Shown one piece after another: positions 37,224 to 46,657 of a DNA stretch of 61,540 nt. Made by a program: the position numbers and the translations under genes. Origin of the DNA: Luteibacter sp. (GTDB lineage: Bacteria > Pseudomonadota > Gammaproteobacteria > Xanthomonadales > Rhodanobacteraceae); contig NZ_WNDO01000032.1 in the NCBI RefSeq assembly GCF_009912395.1, positions 1 to 61,540 of the forward strand, in the 5' to 3' direction. Below the pieces are notes generated by a model that saw only the letters and a program-made list of their open reading frames with translations, searched no databases and had not been told where the DNA came from. Position 1 is the first letter of the stretch; each line of letters opens with the position of its first letter.

Positions 37224-37352
37224 CCAAACGCTTCATCGGCGCCCAAAGGATGGGGGGCGCCGGGGCATAAGGACGGCCCGCCGCTCGCGATCGACAGGAG
37301 TCGGTCACGGGACATAAACCAAAAAAACTAAAAGTTCTGCGGAGGACGGGAA

Positions 37353-38549
37353 ATGTTCGAACTAATCGAAAAGCTGGCACCGAATGCGGTCATCAAGGTC
37401 ATCGGCGTGGGTGGTGGCGGCGGCAACGCCGTGGCCCACATGGTGAACTCCAACATCGAAGGCGTCGAATTCGTCGTCGCCAACACCGACGCGCAGGCCA
37501 TGAAGAGCTGCGGCGGTCGCACGCACCTGCAGCTCGGTGGCAACGTCACCAAGGGCCTGGGCGCGGGCGCCAACCCGGAAGTCGGCCGTCAGGCCGCGCT
37601 GGAAGATCGTGAGCGCATCGAGGACATGCTCGAAGGCGCCGACATGGTCTTCATCACCTGCGGTATGGGCGGTGGCACCGGTACCGGCGCCGCGCCGGTC
37701 GTCGCCCAGCTCGCGAAGGAGAAGGGCATCCTGACGGTCGCCGTCGTGACCAAGCCGTTCCCCTTCGAAGGCCGTCGCCGCATGCAGGTCGCCCTGAAGG
37801 GCATCGAAGACCTGTCGCAGCACGTCGACTCGCTGATCACCGTGCCGAACGAGAAGCTGCTCTCGGTGCTGGGTCGCGAAGTCACCCTGCTCAACGCCTT
37901 CAAGGCCGCCAATGACGTCCTTCTGGGCGCCGTCCAGGGCATCGCCGACCTGATCACGGCCCCGGGCCTGATCAACGTCGACTTTGCCGACGTGCGCACG
38001 GTCATGAGCGAGATGGGCATGGCGATGATGGGCTCCGGCACCGCCCGCGGCGACGACCGCGCGCAGGCCGCCGCCGAATCGGCCATCAACAACCCGCTGC
38101 TGGAAGACGTCAACCTGGCCGGCGCCTGCGGCATCCTGGTGAACGTCACCGCCGGTCCGAATCTCACCATGCGTGAGTTCGACGAGATCGGTCGCGTGAT
38201 CCACGACTTCGCCTCGGAAGACGCGACCGTCGTGATCGGCACCTCGCTGGATCCGGACATGCAGGACGACGTCCGCGTCACCGTGGTGGCCACCGGCCTG
38301 AACCGCGGTATCGTCGCCGCCAAGCAGCCGGTCCGCCAGCCGGTGCAGCAGCAGGTCGAGATGCGCCAGCGTCCGCGTCCGGTCGTGCTGCGCACGGGCA
38401 CGGGCAACGAAGTGGTCGACTACGCTCAGTCCGAGCCGGTCCCGTCGGTCTCCTCGCGCGCTGAACCGGCTCAGCAGCCGGCCAAGAGCCAGGAACCGGC
38501 GATCGACTACCTCGACATCCCGGCCTTCCTGCGTCGCCAGGCGGACTGA
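37353..38549 (+). CDS. ftsZ: Cell division GTPase FtsZ
   Basis: A 398-residue tubulin-like GTPase that forms the Z-ring. The sequence shows [17 protein letters not shown] near 15-31, the G-box [11 protein letters not shown] near 106, the T7-loop [11 protein letters not shown] near 207, a variable linker rich in Q/P, and the conserved C-terminal peptide [13 protein letters not shown] that binds FtsA and other partners. It has a strong GCGGAGGACGGG ribosome site. The 129-base gap from ftsA contains an A-rich stretch (37317-37331) and may hold an extra promoter, though I see no clear -35/-10 pair. Confidence 0.96.
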   Translation: MFELIEKLAPNAVIKVIGVGGGGGNAVAHMVNSNIEGVEFVVANTDAQAMKSCGGRTHLQLGGNVTKGLGAGANPEVGRQAALEDRERIEDMLEGADMVFITCGMGGGTGTGAAPVVAQLAKEKGILTVAVVTKPFPFEGRRRMQVALKGIEDLSQHVDSLITVPNEKLLSVLGREVTLLNAFKAANDVLLGAVQGIADLITAPGLINVDFADVRTVMSEMGMAMMGSGTARGDDRAQAAAESAINNPLLEDVNLAGACGILVNVTAGPNLTMREFDEIGRVIHDFASEDATVVIGTSLDPDMQDDVRVTVVATGLNRGIVAAKQPVRQPVQQQVEMRQRPRPVVLRTGTGNEVVDYAQSEPVPSVSSRAEPAQQPAKSQEPAIDYLDIPAFLRRQAD

Positions 38550-38882
38550 TCGCGTCAGCCAAACGCTCCAAGGCACGTTAAGGAAAACGTGAGGACGACC
38601 CGGCACGATGCCGGGCCGCCCGTCGCCCCATCGCCGCTCCCGTCCGGGCGGTGGGGCGACGCCGTGCCGCCTTGAAGGCAACCCGGGAGAAAATTCAATG
38701 AGTTGCAAGTAATTGATGCGTCGCGCAATTCTGTCGCACGAGCGATGAGAACTGTTCTCAGAAAAAACTGAAGCCTCGGTGAAAGGATGGTTGAGCTGTA
38801 CTGTCCGGTTTGTTTATTCCGAGGTTAAGACTGTGTTAGCATGTACGTTACTCAGGCTGCTGCCAGCAAGGTTCGACACAAC
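38550..38882. promoter_or_regulatory. Structured ftsZ-lpxC intergenic region
   Basis: This 333-base gap has no gene. It contains a 7-bp hairpin (38599-38615, CCCGGCA with a 3-base loop), a 15-bp hairpin with one G-T wobble (38621-38661, 11-base loop), and a perfect 15-base palindrome TGAGAACTGTTCTCA (38746-38760). AT-rich sequence before lpxC includes TAGCAT at 38837, a possible -10. Neither hairpin has a U-tract, so they are not standard terminators; they could protect the 3' end of the dcw mRNA or attenuate. The palindrome looks like a dimeric repressor site. lpxC probably has its own promoter here. Confidence 0.55.
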
Positions 38883-39794
38883 ATGATTAAGCAGCGCACG
38901 CTCAAGAACATCATTCGCGCCACCGGCGTCGGCCTCCATACCGGCGACAAGGTCTACATGACGCTTCGTCCGGCGGCGCCCAATACGGGCATCGTGTTCC
39001 GCCGCGTCGACCTCAATCCGCCGGTCGAGCTCAAGTCTCGCCCGGAGAACGTCGGCGATACGCGCCTGTCCACCACGCTTATCCATGGCGATGTCCGCGT
39101 TTCCACCGTGGAGCACCTGCTCTCGGCGATGGCCGGCCTCGGCATCGACAACGCCTACGTCGACCTGTCGGCCCCTGAAGTCCCCATCATGGACGGCAGC
39201 GCGGGCCCCTTCGTCTTCCTCATCCAGTCCGCTGGTATCGAGGAACAGGACGCCGCCAAGCGTTTCATCCGTATCAAGAAGCCGATCATCGTCGAAGACG
39301 GTGACAAGTGGGCGAAGCTCGAGCCGTTCGACGGCTTCAAGGTGGGCTTCTCGGTCGAGTTCGACCACCCGCTCTTCAACAAGCGCAATTCCCAGGCCGA
39401 GATGGATTTCTCGACCACCTCGTTCGTGAAGGAAGTAAGCCGCGCCCGCACCTTCGGCTTCATGCGCGATATCGAAGCCCTGCGTGAGCGCAACCTCACC
39501 CTCGGCGGCTCGATGGACAACGCCGTGGTCCTCGACGACTACCGCGTGCTGAACGAAGACGGCCTCCGTTACGACAACGAGTTCGTCAAGCACAAGATCC
39601 TCGACGCCATCGGCGATATCTACATGCTGGGCCACAGCCTGATCGGTGCCTACTCGGCGCACAAGTCGGGTCACGAGCTCAACAACAAGCTGCTCCGTCG
39701 CCTGATGGCTGATGCCACCGCGTGGGAAGAAGTCAGCTTCAAGGATCCGGCCAAGGCGCCGATCTCGTACGCACACCCGGCCCAGGCTGTCTGA
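38883..39794 (+). CDS. lpxC: UDP-3-O-acyl-GlcNAc deacetylase LpxC
   Basis: A 303-residue zinc deacetylase for the committed step of lipid A synthesis. It starts [11 protein letters not shown], the usual N-terminus; a frame beginning 14 codons earlier lacks family similarity. The zinc ligands are His79-like in TVEHLLSAM and the His/Asp pair in HKILDAIGD near 238, and the general base region and [10 protein letters not shown] are present. It ends the dcw-linked run and is followed by a strong terminator. Confidence 0.95.
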   Translation: MIKQRTLKNIIRATGVGLHTGDKVYMTLRPAAPNTGIVFRRVDLNPPVELKSRPENVGDTRLSTTLIHGDVRVSTVEHLLSAMAGLGIDNAYVDLSAPEVPIMDGSAGPFVFLIQSAGIEEQDAAKRFIRIKKPIIVEDGDKWAKLEPFDGFKVGFSVEFDHPLFNKRNSQAEMDFSTTSFVKEVSRARTFGFMRDIEALRERNLTLGGSMDNAVVLDDYRVLNEDGLRYDNEFVKHKILDAIGDIYMLGHSLIGAYSAHKSGHELNNKLLRRLMADATAWEEVSFKDPAKAPISYAHPAQAV

Positions 39795-39816
39795 TACGCC
39801 CGGTTCCGAGGTAAGC

Positions 39817-39846
39817 AAAAAGGCCGCGAGCGATCGCGGCCTTTTT
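39817..39846. terminator. Bidirectional Rho-independent terminator after lpxC
   Basis: An 8-bp stem GGCCGCGA/TCGCGGCC with GCGA loop, flanked by AAAAA on the left and TTTTT on the right, so it can work for lpxC and for the convergent hydrolase gene. Confidence 0.92.
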
Positions 39847-39854
39847 ATTTGTCT

Positions 39855-39880
39855 GTAGGAGCGCGCAAGCGCGCTCCTAC
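39855..39880. repeat. REP palindrome, perfect 26-base form
   Basis: Same sequence as the copy at 12371-12396: 12-bp arms GTAGGAGCGCGC around an AA loop. It lies between the lpxC terminator and the convergent hydrolase stop. Confidence 0.9.
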
Positions 39881-39884
39881 ACAT

Positions 39885-40946
39885 TTAAAGCGACGTGACA
39901 TCCCTTACCGCGTCGGCGAATGCCTTCGGCGCCTCCTGCGGCAGGTTATGTCCGATGCCGCCGGTGATCGTACGGTGCGCGTACTTGCCGGTGAACTTGC
40001 TCGCATAGGCCGACGGTTCCGGGTGCGGTGCGCCGTTGGCGTCGCCTTCCAGGGTGATCGTCGGGATGGCGATCGTGGGGGCGGTGGCCAGCCTGGCCTC
40101 CAGTGCGTCGTACTTCGATTCACCTTCGACGATCCCCAGGCGCCAACGGTAGTTGTGGACGACGACGTCGACATGATCCGGATTGTCGAAGGCGACCGCC
40201 GAGCGGTCGAAGGTGGCGTCGTCGAAGGCCCATTTCGGCGAGGCGGTATGCCAGATCAGGCGGGCGAACTCCTTGCGGTTCGTTTCATAGCCGAGGCGGC
40301 CGCGTTCCGTGGCGAAGTAGAACTGGTACCACCACGACAGCTCGGCCTGGGGCGGAAGCGGCGCGGCGCCGGCTTTCTGGTTGCCGATGAGATAGCCGCT
40401 GACGGAAACCAGGGCCTCGCAGCGCTCGGGCCAGAGGGCCGCGACGATGTCGGCGGTGCGGGCGCCCCAGTCGAAGCCGGCGACGACCGCTTTCGGGATC
40501 TTCAGCGCGTCCATCAAGGCAATGACATCCACGGCAACGACCGACTGTTGGCCATTGCGCATGGTGTCCGGCGACAGGAATCGCGTGCTGCCGTAGCCAC
40601 GCAGGTAGGGCACGATCACCCGATATCCCGAGGCGGCCAGTGCGGGAGCGACGTCGTCGAAGGCATGGATGTCGTAAGGCCAGCCGTGCAGGAGGATGGC
40701 GACGCGGCCGTTCGAGGGGCCGAGTTCGGCATAGCCGATATCGAGCACGCCGGCCTTGATCTGGCGGATAGGGCCGAGTCCGTTGCCGGCGGGCAGGGCG
40801 GTTGGAGCCGAGGGAGTCCGCGTCGCCGCGAACGCCTTGCCGATGTCGAGCAGGCCGAGCGGTACGGCCGCCGTGAGGGCGGCAGCGAAACCCATGAAGC
40901 GGCGGCGCTGGGTATTGGCGGGTGAGTTATCGCGTACGTCGTTCAT
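39885..40946 (-). CDS. Exported alpha/beta hydrolase, epoxide-hydrolase-like (Asp nucleophile)
   Basis: A 353-residue enzyme with a probable twin-arginine signal (RRRFMGFAAALTAAVPLG) and therefore folded before export. The hydrolase fold has an oxyanion HGWP at 87-90, the nucleophile elbow GFDWGAR with Asp159, where esterases have Ser, and a late His in GGIGHNLP near 334. Aspartate at the elbow is typical of epoxide hydrolases and haloalkane dehalogenases. The substrate is unknown. It lies 27 bases downstream of the thioredoxin-like gene, so the two are probably one operon. It interrupts the usual lpxC-dciA-secA neighbourhood. Confidence 0.8.
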   Translation of the reverse strand: MNDVRDNSPANTQRRRFMGFAAALTAAVPLGLLDIGKAFAATRTPSAPTALPAGNGLGPIRQIKAGVLDIGYAELGPSNGRVAILLHGWPYDIHAFDDVAPALAASGYRVIVPYLRGYGSTRFLSPDTMRNGQQSVVAVDVIALMDALKIPKAVVAGFDWGARTADIVAALWPERCEALVSVSGYLIGNQKAGAAPLPPQAELSWWYQFYFATERGRLGYETNRKEFARLIWHTASPKWAFDDATFDRSAVAFDNPDHVDVVVHNYRWRLGIVEGESKYDALEARLATAPTIAIPTITLEGDANGAPHPEPSAYASKFTGKYAHRTITGGIGHNLPQEAPKAFADAVRDVTSL

Positions 40947-40973
40947 GGCGTGGTCCTTAAGAAGGAGAGATGT

Positions 40974-42047
40974 TCAGCCGAAGGTGAAGGCGTAGGCGGA
41001 AGCGCCTGCGTCGATGAACTGGATGACGAACGTGTGTTCCCCGGTGTCCCCGGCCTGCCGCACGAGTTGGTAGAGGCGCGTCTCGCCGATCGTGCCATTG
41101 CCCTGGCCGTCGGTGTCGGTCCCGTGGGCGGCGCCCGGAGCCTTGCCATCGAGCAGGACACGGAAGCGCAGCGGCTTGCCATCCTTGCCGGGGGCGAGCA
41201 CGAGGTGCAGGTCACGCGTGCGGAAGCGGTAGGTGATGGTGCCGCCCTCGCGATCCACCGTGGCGCAGTCACCATGGACCGTCCAGTCGCCGGTGAGGCC
41301 CCACTGGTTCAGGCGCGGTCGCCCGACCGAATAGTGCTGGCGGCGGTTTTCCGCAAAGCCTTCGGGTGAGGCGAAGCCCTCGGCCTTGTCGTAGCCGACG
41401 TAGGTTTCATCGGAAGCGACCCCGGCGGGGTCCGGAGCGACCTCGGTTCCCTTGGCTCGCGGAACGACGAGGCCTTCATCGGCCTTGCGCTGCCCGGCGG
41501 CTTCGGCGAGCAAGTCCTGGATGGCACGCTCCGAGGTGTCGTAGTCACCCTCGCCGTACTGGTGGTGACGGATGCGGCCGTTGGCGTCGACAAAGTAGAG
41601 CGCCGGCCAGAAGCGATTGTGGAAGGCACCCCAGATGGCGTGGTCGCTATCCACGGCGACGGGATAGGTGATGCCGAAGCGCGCGATGGCCTGGCGGATG
41701 TTGGCCTCGTCGCCCTCGAAGTCGAACTCGGGGGTGTGGACGCCGATGACGACCAGGCCTTGGTCCTTGTACTTGTCGGCCCAGGCGCGGACGTAGGGAA
41801 TGGTGCGGATGCAGTTGATGCAGGAATAGGTCCAGAAATCGACCAGGACGACCTTGCCGCGAAGGCTCTCCGACGTCAGCGGTGCGCTGTTGAGCCAATC
41901 CGTGGCGCCGGCCAGCGAAGGCAGGGCGCCCTGGATGGGAAGCGTGCTCCGGTAGGCGTCACTCGCGTTGGCGGCAGAGGCGATCACGACGCCAGCGGTC
42001 AGGACAGCGCGCGAGACGGTGTGGCGAAATATCTTGGAAAGCGACAT
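40974..42047 (-). CDS. Periplasmic thioredoxin-like (TlpA/DipZ C-terminal type) protein
   Basis: About 357 residues from ATG 42047, which has a GAGGGG ribosome site; a frame from 42086 is also open. An N-terminal signal segment (SRAVLTAGVVIASAANA) is followed by an AhpC/TSA-type thioredoxin domain with the redox pair Cys76/Cys79 in YSCINCIRTIP. A C-terminal beta-sandwich of about 150 residues resembles the extracytoplasmic end of DipZ. No CcdA-like membrane domain is fused or nearby, so its electron donor is unclear. It may reduce disulfides or sense peroxide in the periplasm and is co-transcribed with the exported hydrolase. Confidence 0.8.
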   Translation of the reverse strand: MSLSKIFRHTVSRAVLTAGVVIASAANASDAYRSTLPIQGALPSLAGATDWLNSAPLTSESLRGKVVLVDFWTYSCINCIRTIPYVRAWADKYKDQGLVVIGVHTPEFDFEGDEANIRQAIARFGITYPVAVDSDHAIWGAFHNRFWPALYFVDANGRIRHHQYGEGDYDTSERAIQDLLAEAAGQRKADEGLVVPRAKGTEVAPDPAGVASDETYVGYDKAEGFASPEGFAENRRQHYSVGRPRLNQWGLTGDWTVHGDCATVDREGGTITYRFRTRDLHLVLAPGKDGKPLRFRVLLDGKAPGAAHGTDTDGQGNGTIGETRLYQLVRQAGDTGEHTFVIQFIDAGASAYAFTFG

Positions 42048-42215
42048 GGCGAGGCCCCTCGGAGGCAGGTCCGGAATGCCTTGCATGAGACCGCGCCGAT
42101 GTATCCCCGGTGTTTTTGGCCGGGCGCCGATATGTACCGGAATGTAGCGATCAGGCCACCGAGCCCGCCTGTCGCGAGTGCGTCGGGTCTGTCGAATTTA
42201 TGTGCAATTTAGGTG

Positions 42216-42246
42216 TTCGACCGCTTCATGCGTGCTATAAAGTTCG
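42216..42246 (-). promoter_or_regulatory. Possible ECF-sigma-type promoter for the thioredoxin/hydrolase operon
   Basis: On the minus strand CGAACTT (42240-42246) is followed by GGTCGAA (42216-42222) with 17 bases between. GAACTT and a GTCnAA-like -10 are features of RpoE/AlgU promoters, but the gap is about two to three bases longer than usual. The gene starts about 170 bases downstream. Confidence 0.25.
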
Positions 42247-42304
42247 CCGCCCTGGCCTGGCCAGGGGCGCTCGCTGCGAGGCGAGAAGTCACGTAAGCGA
42301 TTGA

Positions 42305-42763
42305 TTAGTCTTGTTCTTCGGCCTGGGAGGCCAGTCCAAGGAAGAGGTCCCGCAACGTGGGATCGGAAAGTGTCGCGGCGACGGTCCGAAGGTGTCGGGC
42401 GGCCGTGGTGGAAAGCGGTTTGTGCAGGTCGGGGACTTCCTCCTCGACCGGCAGGGGGGCCACTTTCACGGCCACCGCGAAGGCCATCGCGCCCATGTCG
42501 CGGGCGGCGTCGAGGATCTGCGTCTGGTACAGGCGCACCCGGGATGCCCAGGCCGACGAGGGCGCAAGGAAGACGAGCCTGCCGTCGCGCAGGTCCGCAA
42601 AACGGACCTGGTCACGCAGCGGTTGGGGCAGCGTCGCGCGCAACTGGTGGTCCAGTCCGTCGAGTTCGCGGGCCCGTTTGGCCAGCGAGGCGACAGGGCC
42701 CACTTCCGCGATGGACTTGAGTCCACGCGTGGAGCGGCGGGGCGGCTGGTACGGCGGTGGCAT
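42305..42763 (-). CDS. dciA: DUF721 protein, DciA-like helicase loader
   Basis: A 152-residue protein of the DUF721 family. DciA is the ancestral bacterial factor that helps load the replicative helicase DnaB in species lacking DnaC. The KH-like core runs from about 25 to 105 (LDHQLRATLPQPLRDQVRFADLRDG, then LVFLAPSSAWASRVRLYQ), with a basic N-terminus and a disordered acidic tail. Its position between the lpxC region and secA is usual for xanthomonads. Its ATG overlaps in opposite direction with an ATG of the M23 gene. The 220 bases downstream hold no gene. Confidence 0.82.
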   Translation of the reverse strand: MPPPYQPPRRSTRGLKSIAEVGPVASLAKRARELDGLDHQLRATLPQPLRDQVRFADLRDGRLVFLAPSSAWASRVRLYQTQILDAARDMGAMAFAVAVKVAPLPVEEEVPDLHKPLSTTAARHLRTVAATLSDPTLRDLFLGLASQAEEQD

Positions 42764-42794
42764 GGACCGGCTTCAACGATTCGATGTGGAACGT

Positions 42795-43718
42795 ATGCAG
42801 ATCATACTCGTGTCACGTGGCCAGAAAGGGCCGAAAACACTGGATCTCACCTGCCGGCGCCTGCGCTGCAAGGTGGCGGTCATGGCAGTGGGCGGTTTCC
42901 TCGGGGTCGCCGGTGTCGGTGCCGCGCTGGCCCTGGCCTTCTCCGGGTCGCATGGCCGGCCGTCGTCGGTCGCGGTGCAAGGCAGCCCGGAAACGCAAGC
43001 GGCGACCGCTCGCGCGGATGCGCAGCGCGAACTGAACGCCCTGGCAGTCAAGCTCGGCCAGCTTCAGGCCCAGTCGATCCGTCTCAACGCCCTCGGCGAA
43101 CGGCTGACCCAGGCGGGCAAGCTCGACGACGGCGAATTCAACTTCGGCGAGGAGCCGCCCCAGGGCGGCCCCGAGATCGCGCCGTCGGGCGACCTCGGCG
43201 CGTACGCCAAGCCGGATGCCCTGGGCAAGGACATCGACCAGCTGTCCGGCCAGTTCGACGCCCAGCAGGCGCAGCTGGAAGCCCTCCACGACATGCTCCT
43301 GGATCGCAAGATCGAGTCGAGCCTGCGCCCCACCGGCATGCCGGTGAACGGGTACATCTCGTCCTTCTTCGGTGGCCGGCCCGACCCGTTCAGCGGGCAT
43401 GCCGCCCGCCATACCGGCATCGACATCGCCGCGCCGAAGGGTACGCCGGTGACGGCGGTCGCCGAAGGCATGGTCACCTTTGCGGGTCAGCGAAATGGCT
43501 ATGGCGATGTCGTCGAAATCGACCACGGCAACGGCTACATGACGCGTTACGCCCACAACAGCGCCATCCTGGCCAAGCCCGGCCAGCACGTGCGGGTGGG
43601 TGACGAGATCGCCCGGGCAGGCTCCACGGGTCGTTCGACCGGGTCCCACGTCCATTTCGAGGTCTGGTACCACGACCGCGTCGTCAATCCGCTGGCGTAC
43701 GTCCGCAGCCACCGCTGA
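42795..43718 (+). CDS. Membrane-anchored M23 (LytM-type) peptidase or EnvC-like activator
   Basis: About 307 residues from ATG 42795 (MQIILVSRG); an in-frame ATG at 42762 is possible but would overlap the divergent dciA start. One membrane helix (KVAVMAVGGFLGVAGVGAALALAF) near 30-52 is followed by a coiled-coil stalk and a C-terminal LytM domain. The LytM zinc residues appear intact: HTGIDIAAP with the first His and Asp, and HVHFEVW near the end, so it could be an active endopeptidase that cuts peptidoglycan cross-links. Peptidases of this kind commonly stand just upstream of secA in xanthomonads. Confidence 0.85.
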   Translation: MQIILVSRGQKGPKTLDLTCRRLRCKVAVMAVGGFLGVAGVGAALALAFSGSHGRPSSVAVQGSPETQAATARADAQRELNALAVKLGQLQAQSIRLNALGERLTQAGKLDDGEFNFGEEPPQGGPEIAPSGDLGAYAKPDALGKDIDQLSGQFDAQQAQLEALHDMLLDRKIESSLRPTGMPVNGYISSFFGGRPDPFSGHAARHTGIDIAAPKGTPVTAVAEGMVTFAGQRNGYGDVVEIDHGNGYMTRYAHNSAILAKPGQHVRVGDEIARAGSTGRSTGSHVHFEVWYHDRVVNPLAYVRSHR

Positions 43719-43780
43719 AAGGCTTGAAACCGTGACGGGGTGCCGCCACCCCGGTGAAAGCCCGGGGCGGCCGTACGTAG

Positions 43781-43786
43781 TATGAT
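43781..43786 (+). promoter_or_regulatory. Possible -10 box upstream of secA
   Basis: TATGAT lies 67 bases before the secA start in the 134-base gap after the M23 gene. No clear -35 stands 17 bases upstream, so this is weak evidence for a separate secA promoter. Confidence 0.3.
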
Positions 43787-43852
43787 CGTTCCTTCATGCC
43801 GGCCGTCCTGAGGGCGAACGGCGATTTCTTTCGTTTCTGATCCGGATGATCG

Positions 43853-46570
43853 ATGTTCAATCGTGCCCTGACGAGCATTTTCGGAAGCCGTAACGACCGC
43901 GTGCTGCGCGACCTCTCCAAGACGGTCAAGCGCATCAACGCCCTCGAGCCGGAGTACGAAAAGCTTTCCGACGACGCCCTGCGCGGCAAGACCGACGAGT
44001 TCCGCCAGCGCCTGGCCGCCGGCGAGACCCTCGACAAGCTGCTGCCGGAAGCCTTCGCGACCACCCGCGAGGCCGCCAAGCGCGTACTCGGCATGCGCCA
44101 CTACGACGTCCAGATGATCGGCGGCATGGTCCTGCATTCCGGTCGTATCGCCGAAATGCGCACCGGCGAAGGCAAGACCCTGGTCGGTACGCTTCCGGTG
44201 TACCTCAACGCGCTGGAAGGCAAGGGCGTCCACGTCGTCACGGTCAACGACTACTTGGCCCGCCGCGACTCGGCCCTCATGGGCAAGCTGTACAACTTCC
44301 TCGGCCTCACGGTCGGCGTCGTGTACCCGGGCATGGACCACGCCGACAAGCGCGGCGCCTACGCGTCCGACATCACCTACGGTACGAACAACGAATTCGG
44401 TTTTGACTACCTGCGCGACAACATGGCGCTCAGCAAGGAACAGCGCCATCAGCGCGGCCTGCACTACGCCATCGTCGACGAGGTCGACTCCATCCTGATC
44501 GATGAGGCGCGTACGCCGCTCATCATCTCCGGCCCCGCCGAGGATTCCCCGCAGTTGTACATCGCGGTGAACAAGGTGGTGCCAGGCCTCATCCGCCAGG
44601 AGAAGGAAGACTCGGCCGGCGACTACTTTGTCGACGAGAAGCAGAAACAGGTGCACATGTCCGAAGAGGGTATGGAGCACGCCGAGCAGCTTCTTCGCCA
44701 GGCTGGCGTCATCGAGCCGGACAGCGGCCTGTACGACTCCAAGAACCTCGCGGTCGTGCATCACCTGAACGCGGCCCTGCGCGCCAACGCCATCTACCAG
44801 CGTGACGTCGACTACATCGTCCGCGACGGCGAGGTCATCATCGTCGACGAGTTCACCGGCCGTACGCTGGCTGGTCGTCGCTGGTCCGATGGTCTGCACC
44901 AGGCCGTGGAAGCGAAGGAAGGCGTGCCCATTCAGCGCGAGAACCAGACGCTGGCGACGGTCACGTTCCAGAATCTGTTCCGCATGTACAAGAAGCTGGC
45001 CGGCATGACCGGTACGGCCGACACCGAAGCCTACGAATTCCAGAGCGTCTACGGCCTCGAGGTGGTGGTGATCCCCACCCACAAGCCGATGGTGCGCGTG
45101 GACAACCCGGACGCCATGTTCCTCGGTCCGGACGCCAAGTTCAAGGCGGTCATCGACGACATCAAGGCCTGTAACGAGCGCGGCCAGCCCGTGCTGGTGG
45201 GTACCGCGTCCATCGACGTGTCCGAACTGGTCTCGGGGCTGCTCAAGAAAGAACGCATCCCGCACGAGGTGCTCAACGCGAAGCAGCATGAGCGCGAAGC
45301 GCACATCATCGCCCAGGCGGGCGCGCCGGGTGCGGTCACCATCGCCACCAACATGGCCGGCCGCGGCACCGATATCGTGCTTGGCGGCAGCCTCGAGGCC
45401 GCGCTCGCCGCGTTGCCGGAAACGGCGACCGACGCCGATCGCGAGAAAGCCAAGGCCGACTGGAAGATCGTCCACGACCAGGTGCTCGCCGCAGGTGGTT
45501 TGCATATCATCGGTACCGAGCGCCACGAGTCGCGTCGTATCGACAACCAGCTACGTGGCCGCTCCGGCCGCCAGGGCGACCCGGGTTCCTCGCGCTTCTA
45601 TCTGTCGCTGCAGGACAACCTCATGCGCATCTTTGGCGGCGAGCGCATCGGCCGCTGGATGCAGATGTTCGGCATGAAGGAAGACGAGGCGCTGGAAGAT
45701 CGCCTGATCACGCGCCAGATCGAAAAGGTGCAGCGCAAGGTCGAACAGCACAACTTCGACATCCGCAAGAACCTCCTCGATTTCGACGACGTCGCCAACG
45801 ACCAGCGCAAGGTGATCTACGCCCAGCGTGACGAACTGCTGGAGCTGGAAGACATCTCCGACATGGTCGGCGATATCCGCCTCGACGTGGTCGAGAGCGT
45901 AGTCCGTCGCTTCGTGCCGGCCGACAGCATCGACGACCAGTGGGATGTCGCCGGTCTCGACCGCGAGTTGGCCAGCGAACTGAATCTTCGTCTCGACCTG
46001 CCGAAGTGGGTGGAGGAGAAGAAGGACGTCGATGCCGAAGGCATCCTCGAGCACGTCCGCCAGGCGGTCGACGAGCTGTTCGCCGAAAAGGAAACCCAGA
46101 TTGGCGGCGAGACCATGCGTTCGCTCGAGAAGCACGTGATGCTCTCGGTGGTGGACAACGCCTGGAAGGAACACCTCGCCAGCATGGATTACCTGCGCCA
46201 GGGCATCTATCTGCGCGGTTACGCGCAGAAGCAGCCGAAGCAGGAGTTCAAGCGCGAGTCCTTCGAACTGTTCTCCGAAATGCTCGACCGCATCAAGAGC
46301 GAAGTGGTGCAGATGCTCGCCCGCATCCGTATCCGCAGCGAAGACGAAGTGCTGGCCATGGAGGCCGAGCAGCAGCGTGCCGCCGAGTCGCAGCACCTGC
46401 AGTTCCAGCACGCCGATGCGCAGGCCGCGGGTCAGCCCGACGGTGGCGCTGATACCGAGCGTGCCGCGCTGGCGCCGGTGTTCAGCGAGGCGCCCAAGGT
46501 CGGTCGCAACGATCCCTGTCCGTGCGGCTCTGGCAAGAAGTACAAGCACTGCCACGGTCAGCTGAGCTGA
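43853..46570 (+). CDS. secA: Preprotein translocase ATPase SecA
   Basis: A 905-residue motor that drives secretory proteins through SecYEG. It has Walker [10 protein letters not shown] near 102-110, the DEVD box in [15 protein letters not shown], the preprotein cross-linking domain, the second nucleotide-binding fold with [11 protein letters not shown], the helical scaffold and wing domains, and a C-terminal zinc module [14 protein letters not shown] near 889 that binds SecB. The ends and length are normal. It is followed by a strong terminator and a REP. Confidence 0.97.
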   Translation: MFNRALTSIFGSRNDRVLRDLSKTVKRINALEPEYEKLSDDALRGKTDEFRQRLAAGETLDKLLPEAFATTREAAKRVLGMRHYDVQMIGGMVLHSGRIAEMRTGEGKTLVGTLPVYLNALEGKGVHVVTVNDYLARRDSALMGKLYNFLGLTVGVVYPGMDHADKRGAYASDITYGTNNEFGFDYLRDNMALSKEQRHQRGLHYAIVDEVDSILIDEARTPLIISGPAEDSPQLYIAVNKVVPGLIRQEKEDSAGDYFVDEKQKQVHMSEEGMEHAEQLLRQAGVIEPDSGLYDSKNLAVVHHLNAALRANAIYQRDVDYIVRDGEVIIVDEFTGRTLAGRRWSDGLHQAVEAKEGVPIQRENQTLATVTFQNLFRMYKKLAGMTGTADTEAYEFQSVYGLEVVVIPTHKPMVRVDNPDAMFLGPDAKFKAVIDDIKACNERGQPVLVGTASIDVSELVSGLLKKERIPHEVLNAKQHEREAHIIAQAGAPGAVTIATNMAGRGTDIVLGGSLEAALAALPETATDADREKAKADWKIVHDQVLAAGGLHIIGTERHESRRIDNQLRGRSGRQGDPGSSRFYLSLQDNLMRIFGGERIGRWMQMFGMKEDEALEDRLITRQIEKVQRKVEQHNFDIRKNLLDFDDVANDQRKVIYAQRDELLELEDISDMVGDIRLDVVESVVRRFVPADSIDDQWDVAGLDRELASELNLRLDLPKWVEEKKDVDAEGILEHVRQAVDELFAEKETQIGGETMRSLEKHVMLSVVDNAWKEHLASMDYLRQGIYLRGYAQKQPKQEFKRESFELFSEMLDRIKSEVVQMLARIRIRSEDEVLAMEAEQQRAAESQHLQFQHADAQAAGQPDGGADTERAALAPVFSEAPKVGRNDPCPCGSGKKYKHCHGQLS

Positions 46571-46574
46571 TACG

Positions 46575-46601
46575 AAAAACCCGCCGAAAGGCGGGTTTTT
46601 T
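46575..46601. terminator. Rho-independent terminator after secA
   Basis: AAAAA, stem CCCGCC with GAAA loop and GGCGGG, then TTTTTT. The A-tract on the left makes it usable for the convergent apaH operon too. Confidence 0.92.
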
Positions 46602-46623
46602 ATTGGGGCGTGATGATCCGCCC

Positions 46624-46645
46624 GTAGGAGCGCGCTTGCGCGCGA
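46624..46645 (+). repeat. REP element, single
   Basis: A 22-base GTAGGAGCGCGC-class REP between the secA terminator and the apaH stop at a convergent junction. Confidence 0.88.
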
Positions 46646-46657
46646 TCAGGCCTGGCC

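Noticed and set aside
42236-42241. TATAAA on the plus strand as a promoter
   Set aside because: No -35 at a suitable distance and no plus-strand gene for more than 500 bases downstream.
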